NCBI RefSeq assembly: GCF_031458075.1
Contig: NZ_JAVDXT010000005.1
Span: forward strand, 372,001-436,000
Reading direction: 5' to 3'
From: Rhodoferax_B ferrireducens_A
GTDB taxonomy: Bacteria > Pseudomonadota > Gammaproteobacteria > Burkholderiales > Burkholderiaceae_C
Length of the DNA: 64,000 nt
Translations under genes and position numbers: made by a program
Part shown: positions 52,447 to 60,082 of the stretch, in pieces
How positions within the stretch are numbered: the stretch's first letter is position 1
How the letters are laid out: each line of letters starts with the position of its first letter
Notes under the pieces: generated by a model
Seen by the model: the letters and a program-made list of their open reading frames with translations, nothing else
The model's database searches: none
Told to the model about the DNA's origin: nothing

Positions 52447-53145
52447 TCAGTTCAGCGGCTTTTTCACCGCGGCCTTTTTCGCCGGCGCTTTCTTGGTTGG
52501 GGTCTTTTTGGCAGCGGCTTTGGCGGCGGCAGGCTTGGCCGGCGGCACCTGGGCGGCCTTGGCCATGGCGCCTACGCTTTTCAGGGCTTCGGCCGCGAAA
52601 TTGGTCGCCAGGTTCTTGCTCTTCTCGATGGCCGCCTGGGTGCTGGCGTCCTTCAGGGCCACGCCGGCGATCTGCTGGAACTGCTCGGTCAGCGAGCCCC
52701 ACCACTTCAGCGGGTCGACCACACCGGACGCGGCGGGCGCCTCGGCAGCGGCTTCGGCGGGCGCCGGTGCAGGTTCGGGCGCAGCAGGCTTTTCGGCCGG
52801 TTTCTCTACCGGTTTTTCGGCCGCCACATCCGGCTTGAGCTTGAAGGCACTGGCCAGGTCGGTCATGCTGAAATTCATGCCCTTGAGCGTGGCCAGTGTC
52901 ATTTTCTGCACCTCCAGCGCCTGGATGGTGGCCTTCAGCGCGACCGCGTTCTGGTCGAGCCAGAACTGCACGGCCTTCAACTCGGTGATGCGCTTGTCCA
53001 GCTCTTCGACATTGATGGTGGGAGCAACCCAGCCGCCCATGGCGGGCATGGCCGGGGCCGCGTTCGCCGCGCCTTTGCCCAGGTTCTGCAAGAAGTCGAA
53101 GCCGGGCACGAATTTGCTGAAATCAAAGGCGGGTGTATCGCTCAT
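52447..53145 (-). CDS. phaM: PhaM-like polyhydroxyalkanoate granule protein
   Basis: The 232-residue protein starts with a short amphipathic FVPGFDFLQNLGKG segment and then the family core VNVEELDKRITELKAVQFWLDQNAVALKATIQALEVQKMTLATLKGMN (N-terminal Val-Asn replaced here by Ile-Asn). A Pro/Ala/Glu-rich linker follows, and the C terminus is a histone-like repeat of Ala-Lys-Lys-Ala-Pro units. In Ralstonia PhaM binds PHB synthase and DNA and tethers granules to the nucleoid; the same is inferred here. The ATG at 53145 has AGGAG eight bases upstream. Confidence 0.82.
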   Translation of the reverse strand: MSDTPAFDFSKFVPGFDFLQNLGKGAANAAPAMPAMGGWVAPTINVEELDKRITELKAVQFWLDQNAVALKATIQALEVQKMTLATLKGMNFSMTDLASAFKLKPDVAAEKPVEKPAEKPAAPEPAPAPAEAAAEAPAASGVVDPLKWWGSLTEQFQQIAGVALKDASTQAAIEKSKNLATNFAAEALKSVGAMAKAAQVPPAKPAAAKAAAKKTPTKKAPAKKAAVKKPLN

Positions 53146-53235
53146 GGTGTCTCCTGGGGTGGTGTCCACGCAGCTTACCCCAATGGCCTGCGGGATCGCA
53201 ACGCTAACCCCATGGCAAGTGCGACGGACCGTACG

Positions 53236-53296
53236 CCAAGAACCCGTGGAACCGGCTTTGCCGGGCCACTGGGTTCGCCCCCTGCAAGGGGGTTGG
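53236..53296. repeat. second dispersed repeat type (GC-rich hairpin)
   Basis: The stretch GGAACCGGCTTTGCCGGGCC and then GGGTTCGCCCCCTGCAAGGGGG contains two hairpins (CCGG-cttt-g-CCGG; CCCCC-tgcaa-GGGGG at 53278-53292). I recall this pair as a common intergenic element in Comamonadaceae; it lies in the PhaM-copper gene gap. Confidence 0.45.
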
Positions 53297-53336
53297 CGAA
53301 AACATGCAGTGTGCAGCCTGGGGGTGAGCCAAACCT

Positions 53337-53795
53337 TCAGTGCTTGTGCTCGGCCGTGCCGGCTGGCGCAGTGGTGGCGATCGGCAACTTGAGCTCCTGC
53401 TTGCTCTGCACACCCTTGGCGTCCTGGAACACCAGGGTCAGCGGGATGGTGCTGTCCTTGGGCAGTGCGGCCTTCAGGTCCATCAGCATGATGTGGTAGC
53501 CGCCGGGGGTCAGGGCCACGGCTTTGCCGGCCGGCAGATCCAGGCCGCCGGGCAGCGCGCGCATCTTCATCACATCACCCTCCATCTTCATCTCGTGCAC
53601 CTCGGCCACGCCGGCCACCGGGGTGGAGACGGAGACCAGCCGGGCCGCCTCCTTGGCGGTCAGTGTCATGAAGGCGCCGCTGCCCTTCTGGCCTGGCACG
53701 GTGGTGCGGGCCCAGGCGTTGCTGACTTCCACGTTCTGGGCAAACAATGGGCCGCTGGCGCAGACCAACATTGCGGCAATAGCTGCGAATTTCAT
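53337..53795 (-). CDS. PCuAC-family periplasmic copper chaperone
   Basis: The 152-residue protein has a signal peptide (cleavage near GPLFA, residue 20) and a cupredoxin-like PCuAC domain. The Cu(I) ligand pattern H(M)x10M...HxM is present as HEMKMEGDVMKM and GGYHIMLMDL. It should deliver copper to the CuA/CuB centre of cytochrome oxidase. The ATG at 53795 is favoured because AAGGA lies 9 bp upstream, overlapping the end of the ycnI gene; longer starts (53804, 53819) have poor spacing. The signal-peptide region contains a weak match to the dispersed repeat. Confidence 0.92.
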   Translation of the reverse strand: MKFAAIAAMLVCASGPLFAQNVEVSNAWARTTVPGQKGSGAFMTLTAKEAARLVSVSTPVAGVAEVHEMKMEGDVMKMRALPGGLDLPAGKAVALTPGGYHIMLMDLKAALPKDSTIPLTLVFQDAKGVQSKQELKLPIATTAPAGTAEHKH

Positions 53796-53808
53796 AGCAT
53801 TCATTCCT

Positions 53809-54357
53809 TTAATGGGCATGGCCGACGTGTTCGGACGGGATGATTTCCAGCAGCGCCGCCGGGTTCTTCAAGCCCTTGCTGGAGGTTCCGCTGGCAGGCA
53901 CTTCAGACCAGTCGACGCTGCCTTTCTCGCAGACCTGCAGCACCTTGAACCACATGGCGCCGGCCGTGGCAGGCAGGGCGCCGCGCAGCACGAATTCGTC
54001 GTAGTAGGCGTCCTGCAGCCAGCTGTCTTTGGAGGCGGCGGTCCAGGTGATTTCGGTCACGCCTTCGGTGATCTGCGTGCCGTGGTCGTCATAGGGCTTG
54101 TCGAGCTTGCCGCTCTTGATGGCCAGCAGCCAGCCGGCCTTGGGCATGGGCTTGGCGCCCTGGAAGCCGGCCGGGATGGTGACGCGCAAGGCGGTCACGG
54201 GCGAGCCCTCACAGCCGTGGCCGACGCGCAGGGTGGCGCGGTAGTAGGTGCCGGCCAGCGCCGCCTGGTCGGCGAGGGTGACATGGGCCAAAGCGCTGCT
54301 GGCGCAGATAACAGCTGCGCAGGCAGCTACGGATTTAATAGCAATTGAAATAGACAT
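53809..54357 (-). CDS. YcnI-family copper-binding protein (DUF1775)
   Basis: The 182-residue protein has a signal peptide (cleavage after SSALA, residue 24) so that the mature protein begins with HVTL: the N-terminal His of YcnI-like proteins is a copper ligand. DUF1775 landmarks are RVGHGCEGSPVTALRVTIP and VTEITWTAASKDSW. It has a C-terminal His-rich tail (EHVGHAH). The signal peptide is coded by a copy of the dispersed repeat. It is between DUF2946 and PCuAC genes, and a TTGGGTC-gcgt-GACCCAA palindrome lies just upstream. Confidence 0.92.
   Translation of the reverse strand: MSISIAIKSVAACAAVICASSALAHVTLADQAALAGTYYRATLRVGHGCEGSPVTALRVTIPAGFQGAKPMPKAGWLLAIKSGKLDKPYDDHGTQITEGVTEITWTAASKDSWLQDAYYDEFVLRGALPATAGAMWFKVLQVCEKGSVDWSEVPASGTSSKGLKNPAALLEIIPSEHVGHAH
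54295..54350. repeat. dispersed repeat copy coding for the YcnI signal peptide
   Basis: On the minus strand TTGCTATTAAATCCGTAGCTGCC and TGCGCAGCTGTTATCTGCGCC run in frame as the signal-peptide core. The order and spacing match intergenic copies such as that at 5938-5995. Confidence 0.6.
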
Positions 54358-54364
54358 GGCAATA

Positions 54365-54382
54365 TTGGGTCGCGTGACCCAA
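54365..54382. promoter_or_regulatory. palindrome upstream of ycnI
   Basis: TTGGGTC-gcgt-GACCCAA is a perfect 7-bp inverted repeat beginning 8 bp before the ycnI start (54357). Its position suits an operator for a metal-responsive regulator, though no such regulator is encoded nearby. Confidence 0.4.
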
Positions 54383-54403
54383 GCTCAAAACAAACAAGAA
54401 ATC

Positions 54404-54456
54404 AGCCGCTAGCGCAGGTGGTACCTGCACGAGTAGCTACATATTTGATAGTTCAG
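54404..54456. repeat. dispersed repeat copy at the end of the DUF2946 gene
   Basis: Contains GCCGCTAGCGCAGGT-ggt-ACCTGC with a further TAGCTACATATTTGATAG end. The GCAGGT/ACCTGC arms pair. It abuts the DUF2946 stop codon (54453). Confidence 0.65.
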
Positions 54457-54821
54457 AGCAGGGTCGGCGGCCCGCGCGCCGGCAGCGGCGCGGCGGTCAG
54501 CCAGGCGATGTGGGCAGCCGGAATGCTGCGCAGCACATAGGCCAGGGGTTGGGCCGGTTCGACCTGCACCCGGGCTGTTGGCGGCGGTGCGCCAGGGGTC
54601 AGGCACAGCGGGCAGTCTCCCATCTGGCTCACCACCTGGGTGCTGCCATCGGCCGACTTGACCAGCAGCTTGACGGCACCGGCGCTGGAGCAGACCAGCT
54701 CCATGGCCAGCGGATGCGTCAGCGGCGCGGCAATCGCCACGCCCAGCGACAGCGCAAAACACAGCAGCACCCAGCGCGCCAGATGGCGGGCGAAGGCGTG
54801 GGGGTTGCGCAGCGTGGGCAT
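54453..54821 (-). CDS. DUF2946 domain protein
   Basis: The 122-residue protein has an N-terminal membrane segment or signal (ARWVLLCFALSLGVAIAAPL) and a CxxC motif in MGDCPLCLTPG, the hallmark of DUF2946, small proteins that often lie beside copper transport genes. It is first of three genes on the minus strand, followed after about 95 bp by ycnI; a repeat lies between, so cotranscription is possible but not certain. The ATG at 54821 is used; the longer frame upstream is not supported. Confidence 0.8.
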   Translation of the reverse strand: MPTLRNPHAFARHLARWVLLCFALSLGVAIAAPLTHPLAMELVCSSAGAVKLLVKSADGSTQVVSQMGDCPLCLTPGAPPPTARVQVEPAQPLAYVLRSIPAAHIAWLTAAPLPARGPPTLL

Positions 54822-54852
54822 GGCGGCGATTATGCCGCGCCTGCGCGCAACC

Positions 54853-55797
54853 TCAGGCGCCGCGCACCATGGCCAGCACCTTGCCCGCATCCAGACTGCG
54901 GGCTGTCTGCTGCATGGCCGGCAGGTAGCGGCTGTGCAGGCCTTGCGCCTCCTGGGTCACGCTGGCGTAGACGTCCTTGAGCACCTGAGTCGACAGCGTG
55001 CGCCCGCCTGCGTAGTAGCGCTTGGCCACATGGCCCAGCGCGTAGGTGGCGGCAAAGCTCATGCCGGTGCTGACGGCTTGCTGGCCCAGCCCGCGCAGCA
55101 GGCCGCCGCCGACCTTGCCTAGCAAACCGCCAAGCAGCTTGCGCCCGGCCTGCTCCAGGTACTGCGAGGTCAGGCCCACGCCGACGGTGGCCAGAAAGTC
55201 TTTGATATGGCCGCGGTCCAGCTCGAAGCCATGGGCCTTGCCGATGCCGTAGACCAGCTTCATCTGCAAGGGAATGATGGCCATGGTGGACAGGGATTCG
55301 GGCAGCAGCTCGAGCGCGCCGTTGACGATGGCGGCGTTGAGAATCGTCTTGTCCAGCTCGGCATCGCCGGGCTTGGCCGCGGCCGCGGCTGGGGTTGCTG
55401 AGGGCGTGGCCGCGGCCAGGGGCACGGAGGCCATGGCATCGGCTTGCTGCACGAACTGTTCGGCAGTCGCCTTGTGCAGCCCCAGCGCCTGTTGCAGGCT
55501 GGCCAGAAAGCGCTGCTCGGCGGGGGAATGCACGCCATCGGCATCGCAGACGCAGACCGCCATTTCATAGGCCAGCTGCTTGGATTCGACGCTGACCAGC
55601 GCCGCCGCCACGCTGTCCAGCGAGACGCGCTGCAGCAGCACGTCCTGGTACAGCGTGGGCAGGTTCAGGCCATCGGCTTGCGACAGGCCTTCGGCGATGC
55701 GCTTGATCTCGGCGCGCTCGCGCTCGTGCTTTTCACCATCGACAAAGGCGGCGAGCAGGCTCAGGGTGACGATGGCCCGGGTTTCAGATGCGTTCAT
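54853..55797 (-). CDS. TerB-like / DUF697-like protein
   Basis: The 314-residue protein has a TerB-like helical N-terminal domain (ALLAAFVDGEKHERERAEIKRIAEGLS and LAYEMAVCVCDADGVHSPAEQRFL, two acidic helices that bind metal in TerB). An Ala/Pro-rich linker follows, then a C-terminal region with several glycine-rich helices (LVYGIGKAHGFELDRGHIKDFLATVGVG) resembling DUF697/YcjF-type membrane-associated domains. Its role is unknown, perhaps stress-related membrane binding. The ATG at 55797 is used; an ATG at 55815 and longer frames are possible but weakly supported. Divergent from the phosphoesterase gene by about 220 bp. Confidence 0.75.
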   Translation of the reverse strand: MNASETRAIVTLSLLAAFVDGEKHERERAEIKRIAEGLSQADGLNLPTLYQDVLLQRVSLDSVAAALVSVESKQLAYEMAVCVCDADGVHSPAEQRFLASLQQALGLHKATAEQFVQQADAMASVPLAAATPSATPAAAAAKPGDAELDKTILNAAIVNGALELLPESLSTMAIIPLQMKLVYGIGKAHGFELDRGHIKDFLATVGVGLTSQYLEQAGRKLLGGLLGKVGGGLLRGLGQQAVSTGMSFAATYALGHVAKRYYAGGRTLSTQVLKDVYASVTQEAQGLHSRYLPAMQQTARSLDAGKVLAMVRGA

Positions 55798-56018
55798 GGA
55801 AGGTTCTCTGGACATGGCGGAGCCTGTTGGTGCCGATACGGGGCCAAAGGTTCCAGGCGGCAGCCGCCGCACGTCATGCGTTTGCCACATTAGCGCCTTC
55901 TGCGTGTCACATGGCCGCCGCACACTCGCGGGCAACTGCATTGCCATGGAGCTGCCATGAACCCTATGTCGCACCGCATCTGCACAACCTGTGGGGCTGC
56001 CGCACCGGCAGGGGCCTG

Positions 56019-56900
56019 ATGTTCCAGGCCTTTGACGCCAGCCCGCCGGCCAGCGGGCTCTGGCGCGCCGCGCTGGCCCCATCTGACGACGATGGGCCGG
56101 ACGACGACGCGGTGCCGGCGCAACGCCTGCGCTGCATCTTCATCTCCGACCTGCACCTGGGCACACCAGGCTGCCAGGCCGAGCCGCTGCTGCGCTTTCT
56201 GAAAGCCCACCCCAGCGACTACCTGTACCTAGTGGGCGACATCATCGACGGCTGGCAGCTGCGCCGGCGCTGGTACTGGCCGCAATCGCACAACGACGTG
56301 GTGCAAAAGCTGCTGCGCCGCGCCCGCAAAGGCTGCCGGGTGATCTTTGTGCCCGGCAACCACGACGAGTTTGCGCGTGGCTTTGTCGGCCACCACTTCG
56401 GTGGCATCGAGGTGGTGCAGGAGGCGGTGCATGTGACCACCGACGGCCGCAAGCTGTGGGTGGTGCATGGCGACTACTTCGACGCCGTGGTGCAGTACGC
56501 CAAGTGGCTGGCCTACCTGGGCGACAACCTGTACGAGCTGACCCTGAAGCTGAACCGGCACCTGAACAGCCTGCGCGCCCGCATGGGCCTGCCCTACTGG
56601 TCGCTGTCCTCGTACCTGAAGAACAAGGTGAAGACCGCGCTGAACTACGTGACCGACTTCGAGGAAGCCGTGGCCGCCGAGGCCCGCAAGCGCGGCCACC
56701 ACGGCGTGGTCTGCGGCCACATCCACCGCGCCGAGATGCGCACTATCAACGGCACGCTGTACTGCAACGACGGCGACTGGGTGGAGAGCCGCACCGCGCT
56801 GGTCGAACACATGGACGGCCGGCTGGAACTGCTGCACTGGCAGGACCCGTCACCGTCTACCGCCCTCACCGTGCCACAGCCACATACCGCCACCGTTTAA
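56019..56900 (+). CDS. LpxH-like metallophosphoesterase (UDP-diacylglucosamine diphosphatase family)
   Basis: The 293-residue enzyme has the calcineurin-type metal motifs in order: ISDLHLG, VGDIIDGW, PGNHDE, VVHGDYFD and CGHIHR. The pattern with RRRWYW after GDIIDGW is typical of LpxH-like proteins, which remove UMP from UDP-2,3-diacylglucosamine in lipid A synthesis, or related phosphatases acting on a lipid head group. A 45-residue N-terminal extension is present. The ATG at 56019 (MFQAF) has a weak AGGGG upstream; the 220-bp region before it has no other gene. Genuine LpxH or a paralogue cannot be decided from one copy. Confidence 0.87.
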   Translation: MFQAFDASPPASGLWRAALAPSDDDGPDDDAVPAQRLRCIFISDLHLGTPGCQAEPLLRFLKAHPSDYLYLVGDIIDGWQLRRRWYWPQSHNDVVQKLLRRARKGCRVIFVPGNHDEFARGFVGHHFGGIEVVQEAVHVTTDGRKLWVVHGDYFDAVVQYAKWLAYLGDNLYELTLKLNRHLNSLRARMGLPYWSLSSYLKNKVKTALNYVTDFEEAVAAEARKRGHHGVVCGHIHRAEMRTINGTLYCNDGDWVESRTALVEHMDGRLELLHWQDPSPSTALTVPQPHTATV

Positions 56901-56913
56901 CCAGGAGAGCCCC

Positions 56914-57516
56914 ATGTCCGACTTCTTCGAACAACTCAGAATCCAGCGCTGGGACGACCACCGCTACTACCACCACAGCCGCATCAACCAGTCGCTGCAC
57001 CTGGTCAGCGCGCTCAGCTTTGTTTGCGCCTATGCGCTGCTGTTCAAGGACCCGGCGCTGGCCGCGCTGCTGGCCTGGCTGGTGTCGATGACCAGCCGCC
57101 AGGCCGGGCATTTCTTCTTCGAGCCCAAGGGCTATGACGTGGTGAACCAGGCCACGCACGAGCACAAGGAAGACATCAAGGTCGGCTACAACCTGCGCCG
57201 CAAAGTGGTGCTGCTGGCCATCTGGGCCGCATCGCCGCTGCTGCTGGTCTGGCAGCCCAGCCTGTTCGGCCTGCTGGAGCCGCACACCGGCCTGGAAAGC
57301 TTTACCCGCAACACCGGCCTGCTGTGGCTGGCCGTGGGCGTGGGCGGCCTGGTGTTCCGCACCGTGCACCTGTTCTTCCTGAAGGACGTGGAAGCCGGCC
57401 TGGTGTGGATGACCAAGATCCTGACCGACCCGTTCCACGACATCCTGCTGTACTACAAGGCGCCTTTGGCCTTGCTGCGCGGCGAGTTAATCGAGCCGCG
57501 CCAGGCTGCGCATTAA
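56914..57516 (+). CDS. membrane protein, possibly Mpo1/DUF962-like
   Basis: The 200-residue protein has about four membrane segments (residues 29-52, 53-70, 89-110, 138-158). The histidine pattern HHSRINQSLHL and RQAGHFFFEPKGYD resembles Mpo1/DUF962 proteins (HHxxxNxxxH and H(F)xxE), Fe(II)-dependent membrane dioxygenases that shorten 2-hydroxy fatty acids. The similarity is only in pattern, so the assignment is tentative. It follows the phosphoesterase gene by 13 bp and has GGAG before its ATG. Its end overlaps the convergent aminotransferase gene by 4 bp. Confidence 0.55.
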   Translation: MSDFFEQLRIQRWDDHRYYHHSRINQSLHLVSALSFVCAYALLFKDPALAALLAWLVSMTSRQAGHFFFEPKGYDVVNQATHEHKEDIKVGYNLRRKVVLLAIWAASPLLLVWQPSLFGLLEPHTGLESFTRNTGLLWLAVGVGGLVFRTVHLFFLKDVEAGLVWMTKILTDPFHDILLYYKAPLALLRGELIEPRQAAH

Positions 57517-59162
57517 AACTTCTGCGCCAGCATTTCTCGAAGCACCCGGCGTTTGATCAGCTTGTTGGTCAGCGCCGGGTTATGCCACCACCAGCCATCG
57601 GCCTGCATCGCCTGGGCGGCGCGCACGAAGCGCTCGGCCACGGCGGCAAAGTCGGCATCGCTGTAGTTCAGGCTGAAGATGAAACGCCCGGTACCGACCC
57701 AGCTCAAGGCCAAGCCTTCGAGCCGCAGGTAATGCTGCAGCAACCAGTTGTAGCAGGCCGGTTGGGTGTAGAGCACGGTCCAGATGGACGACATATGCGC
57801 CACCTGCACCGGTACGCCGGCAGCGGCCAGGCGCTGGTTCAAGTCTGCCGCCCGTTGGTCCCAGCGTGCGTCCTGTCCGGTGTACATGGCCTGGATCGGC
57901 GCGGTCTCCAGGCTCTGCAGAAACACATTCATCGCGCCCATCACATAGGGGTGGGCATTGAAGGTGCCGCGGGCAAAACAGATGTCGGCCGGGGCCTCGT
58001 CGCGGAAGCGCTTCATCCACGCATGCTGGCCGCAGACCACACCCACCGGCAGGCCGCCGCCGAGGGTCTTGCCGTAGGTCACCATATCGGCCTGCACGCC
58101 AAAGTATTCCTGCGCGCCGCCGGGCGCCAGGCGGAAGCCGACAAACACCTCGTCGAAGATCAGCGCAATGTTTTTCTCGGTACAGATCTGGCGCAATTGC
58201 TTCAACCAGCGTGTCGTGGCAGCGCGGTCGAAATGCGCGCTGCGGCCGCTATCCAGCAGCGAGGAGTCGCCCGGTGCACCGATGTTCGGGTGCAGGGCCT
58301 GCAGCGGGTTCACCAGCACGCAGGCGATGTCCTTGCGCTTGCGCAGCACACGCAAGGTGGCCTCGCCCATGTCCTGCAAGGTGTAGGTATCGCGCTCGGT
58401 CACCGGGTTGCCGATGCCGGGCTGCACATCGCCCCACCAGCCGTGGTAGGCGCCACAAAAACGCAGCAAATGCGTGCGCTTGGTGTGGTAGCGGGCCAGG
58501 CGCACGGCCTGCATCACCGCCTCGGTGCCCGACATGTGGAAGCTCACCTCGTCCATGCCGGAGATGGCTTTCAGCCGCTTAGCGTTGTCGGCCACCACCG
58601 GGTGGTAGGAGCCCAGCACCGGGCCGAGTTCGGCCACCATGGCGCTACCCTGGCGGATGCAGTCTTTGTAGAAGTCGTTGCCGAACAGGTTCACGCCGTA
58701 GGAGCCGGTGAGGTCGTAGAACACATTGCCGTCCAGGTCGGTCAGGGTCACGCCTGCCGTGGACTGCACGAACGAGCCCGTCTTCAGCGCCTTGCCGAAC
58801 AGCTCGCGGAACTGGTAGGGCACTTTGTAGGCGGCGATGAACTGCATGTCGGAGATATCGCCCTCGGCCTCGCACGTCAGCTGCAGGCTGTGGGCGAAGC
58901 GGCTGGCGTACTCGGCGGCGAGACGGGCCAGCGCGGTCTTGCGCAGCCCCACCACCTCGGGCGGCGCGCCGTCCAGGTCGAAAGCCTGGGCTTCGTCGTA
59001 GCCGTAATTCGGCAGCTGTGCCGCCATGCGCCGGGCCATGCGCGGGTGCCCGGTCAGCGAGCGGTGTTTGGCCAGAGACAGTTCCAGCCGCGTCTTCACG
59101 CGGGTTGCGCCGTAGAGCAGCGCGACGCCGCCCACGGCAACCCAAGCCATTGATTCATTCAC
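57513..59162 (-). CDS. membrane-anchored class III aminotransferase (GSA aminotransferase family)
   Basis: The 549-residue PLP enzyme has one N-terminal membrane helix (MAWVAVGGVALLYGATRV) and then a glutamate-1-semialdehyde-aminotransferase-like fold. SGTEAVMQAVRLAR, AYHGWWGDVQ, the PLP Asp in IFDEVFVGFR and the Schiff-base Lys in VTYGKTLGGG are all present. It is too long and membrane-bound to be HemL, and it has an extra N-terminal domain of about 110 residues. Its neighbours (phosphatidylserine decarboxylase, phosphoesterase, glycosyltransferase) point to a lipid amine substrate. It is divergent from psd. Confidence 0.85.
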   Translation of the reverse strand: MNESMAWVAVGGVALLYGATRVKTRLELSLAKHRSLTGHPRMARRMAAQLPNYGYDEAQAFDLDGAPPEVVGLRKTALARLAAEYASRFAHSLQLTCEAEGDISDMQFIAAYKVPYQFRELFGKALKTGSFVQSTAGVTLTDLDGNVFYDLTGSYGVNLFGNDFYKDCIRQGSAMVAELGPVLGSYHPVVADNAKRLKAISGMDEVSFHMSGTEAVMQAVRLARYHTKRTHLLRFCGAYHGWWGDVQPGIGNPVTERDTYTLQDMGEATLRVLRKRKDIACVLVNPLQALHPNIGAPGDSSLLDSGRSAHFDRAATTRWLKQLRQICTEKNIALIFDEVFVGFRLAPGGAQEYFGVQADMVTYGKTLGGGLPVGVVCGQHAWMKRFRDEAPADICFARGTFNAHPYVMGAMNVFLQSLETAPIQAMYTGQDARWDQRAADLNQRLAAAGVPVQVAHMSSIWTVLYTQPACYNWLLQHYLRLEGLALSWVGTGRFIFSLNYSDADFAAVAERFVRAAQAMQADGWWWHNPALTNKLIKRRVLREMLAQKF

Positions 59163-59191
59163 AGATTTTTCCTTTCAAAAGAGATACGACC

Positions 59192-60082
59192 ATGCAGATT
59201 CGCCAGCAGATACAGCAACTACTGAAACAGGAAGACCTGAACTTCTTGCTCACCAACCGCCTGCCGCGGCGCTGGCTCACACAGGCCATGGGCTGGTTCA
59301 GCCAGATCGAGCAGCCGCTGGTGCGCGATGCGTCGATTGCGGTGTGGAAGTTCTTCTCGGACCTGGACTTGAGTGAAGCGAAGAAGACGCAGTTCAAAAG
59401 CATGCACGACTGCTTTACCCGCGAGCTGAAAGACGGCCTGCGGCCCATCGCGCGAGACCCTGCCGTGCTGAGCAGCCCCAGCGACGGCATCGTCGGCGCC
59501 CATGGACCGATTGAAGGCAGCCAGGTGTTCCAGGCCAAGGGCTTTCCGTACACGCTGCAGGAGCTGCTGGGCGACGAGGCACACAGCGGTGAATGGCGCG
59601 ACGGCTACTTCGTGACCCTGCGGCTGACGTCCAGCATGTACCACCGCTTCCACGCACCGCAGGACTGCACGGTGGAGAAAGTCACCTACTTTTCCGGCGA
59701 CACCTGGAACGTGAACCCGATCGCTTTGAAACGCGTTGAAAAACTGTTCTGCAAGAACGAGCGCGCCTTTCTGAAGACCCGCATCACGGGCGACGGCCCG
59801 GCGCGCGGCCAGACGGTTGCACTGGTGCCGGTGGCGGCCATCCTGGTGGCCAGCATCCGCCTGCATTTTCTGGATGTGCTGCTGCACCTGAAGTACCAGG
59901 GCCCGAACACCCTGCCCTGCAACGCCCACTTCGCCAAGGGCCAGGAGATGGGCTGGTTTCAGCATGGATCGACCATCATCGTGCTGGCGCCCAAGGGCTT
60001 TGCGCTGTGCGAAGGTCTGCGCGATGGCTCAACGGTCCGCATGGGCCAAGCCCTTATGCGCTGGACGCAACCGACGGTTTAG
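59192..60082 (+). CDS. psd: phosphatidylserine decarboxylase family protein
   Basis: The 296-residue proenzyme matches PSD: YHRFHAP with the catalytic His, and the autocleavage site FQHGSTIIVL, where the Gly-Ser bond is cut to give a pyruvoyl residue. The usual LGST is HGST here. Conserved CFTRELKDGLRPI and VAAILVASIRLHF support the family. It should decarboxylate phosphatidylserine or a related lipid. The ATG at 59192 is used; a frame open further upstream overlaps the divergent aminotransferase. The chromosome may carry another psd, so this could be a specialised paralogue. It overlaps the GT4 gene by 29 bp. Confidence 0.87.
   Translation: MQIRQQIQQLLKQEDLNFLLTNRLPRRWLTQAMGWFSQIEQPLVRDASIAVWKFFSDLDLSEAKKTQFKSMHDCFTRELKDGLRPIARDPAVLSSPSDGIVGAHGPIEGSQVFQAKGFPYTLQELLGDEAHSGEWRDGYFVTLRLTSSMYHRFHAPQDCTVEKVTYFSGDTWNVNPIALKRVEKLFCKNERAFLKTRITGDGPARGQTVALVPVAAILVASIRLHFLDVLLHLKYQGPNTLPCNAHFAKGQEMGWFQHGSTIIVLAPKGFALCEGLRDGSTVRMGQALMRWTQPTV

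Noticed and set aside
57324..59153. 609-aa plus-strand frame opposite the aminotransferase
   Set aside because: Antisense to a conserved PLP enzyme; no domain seen.
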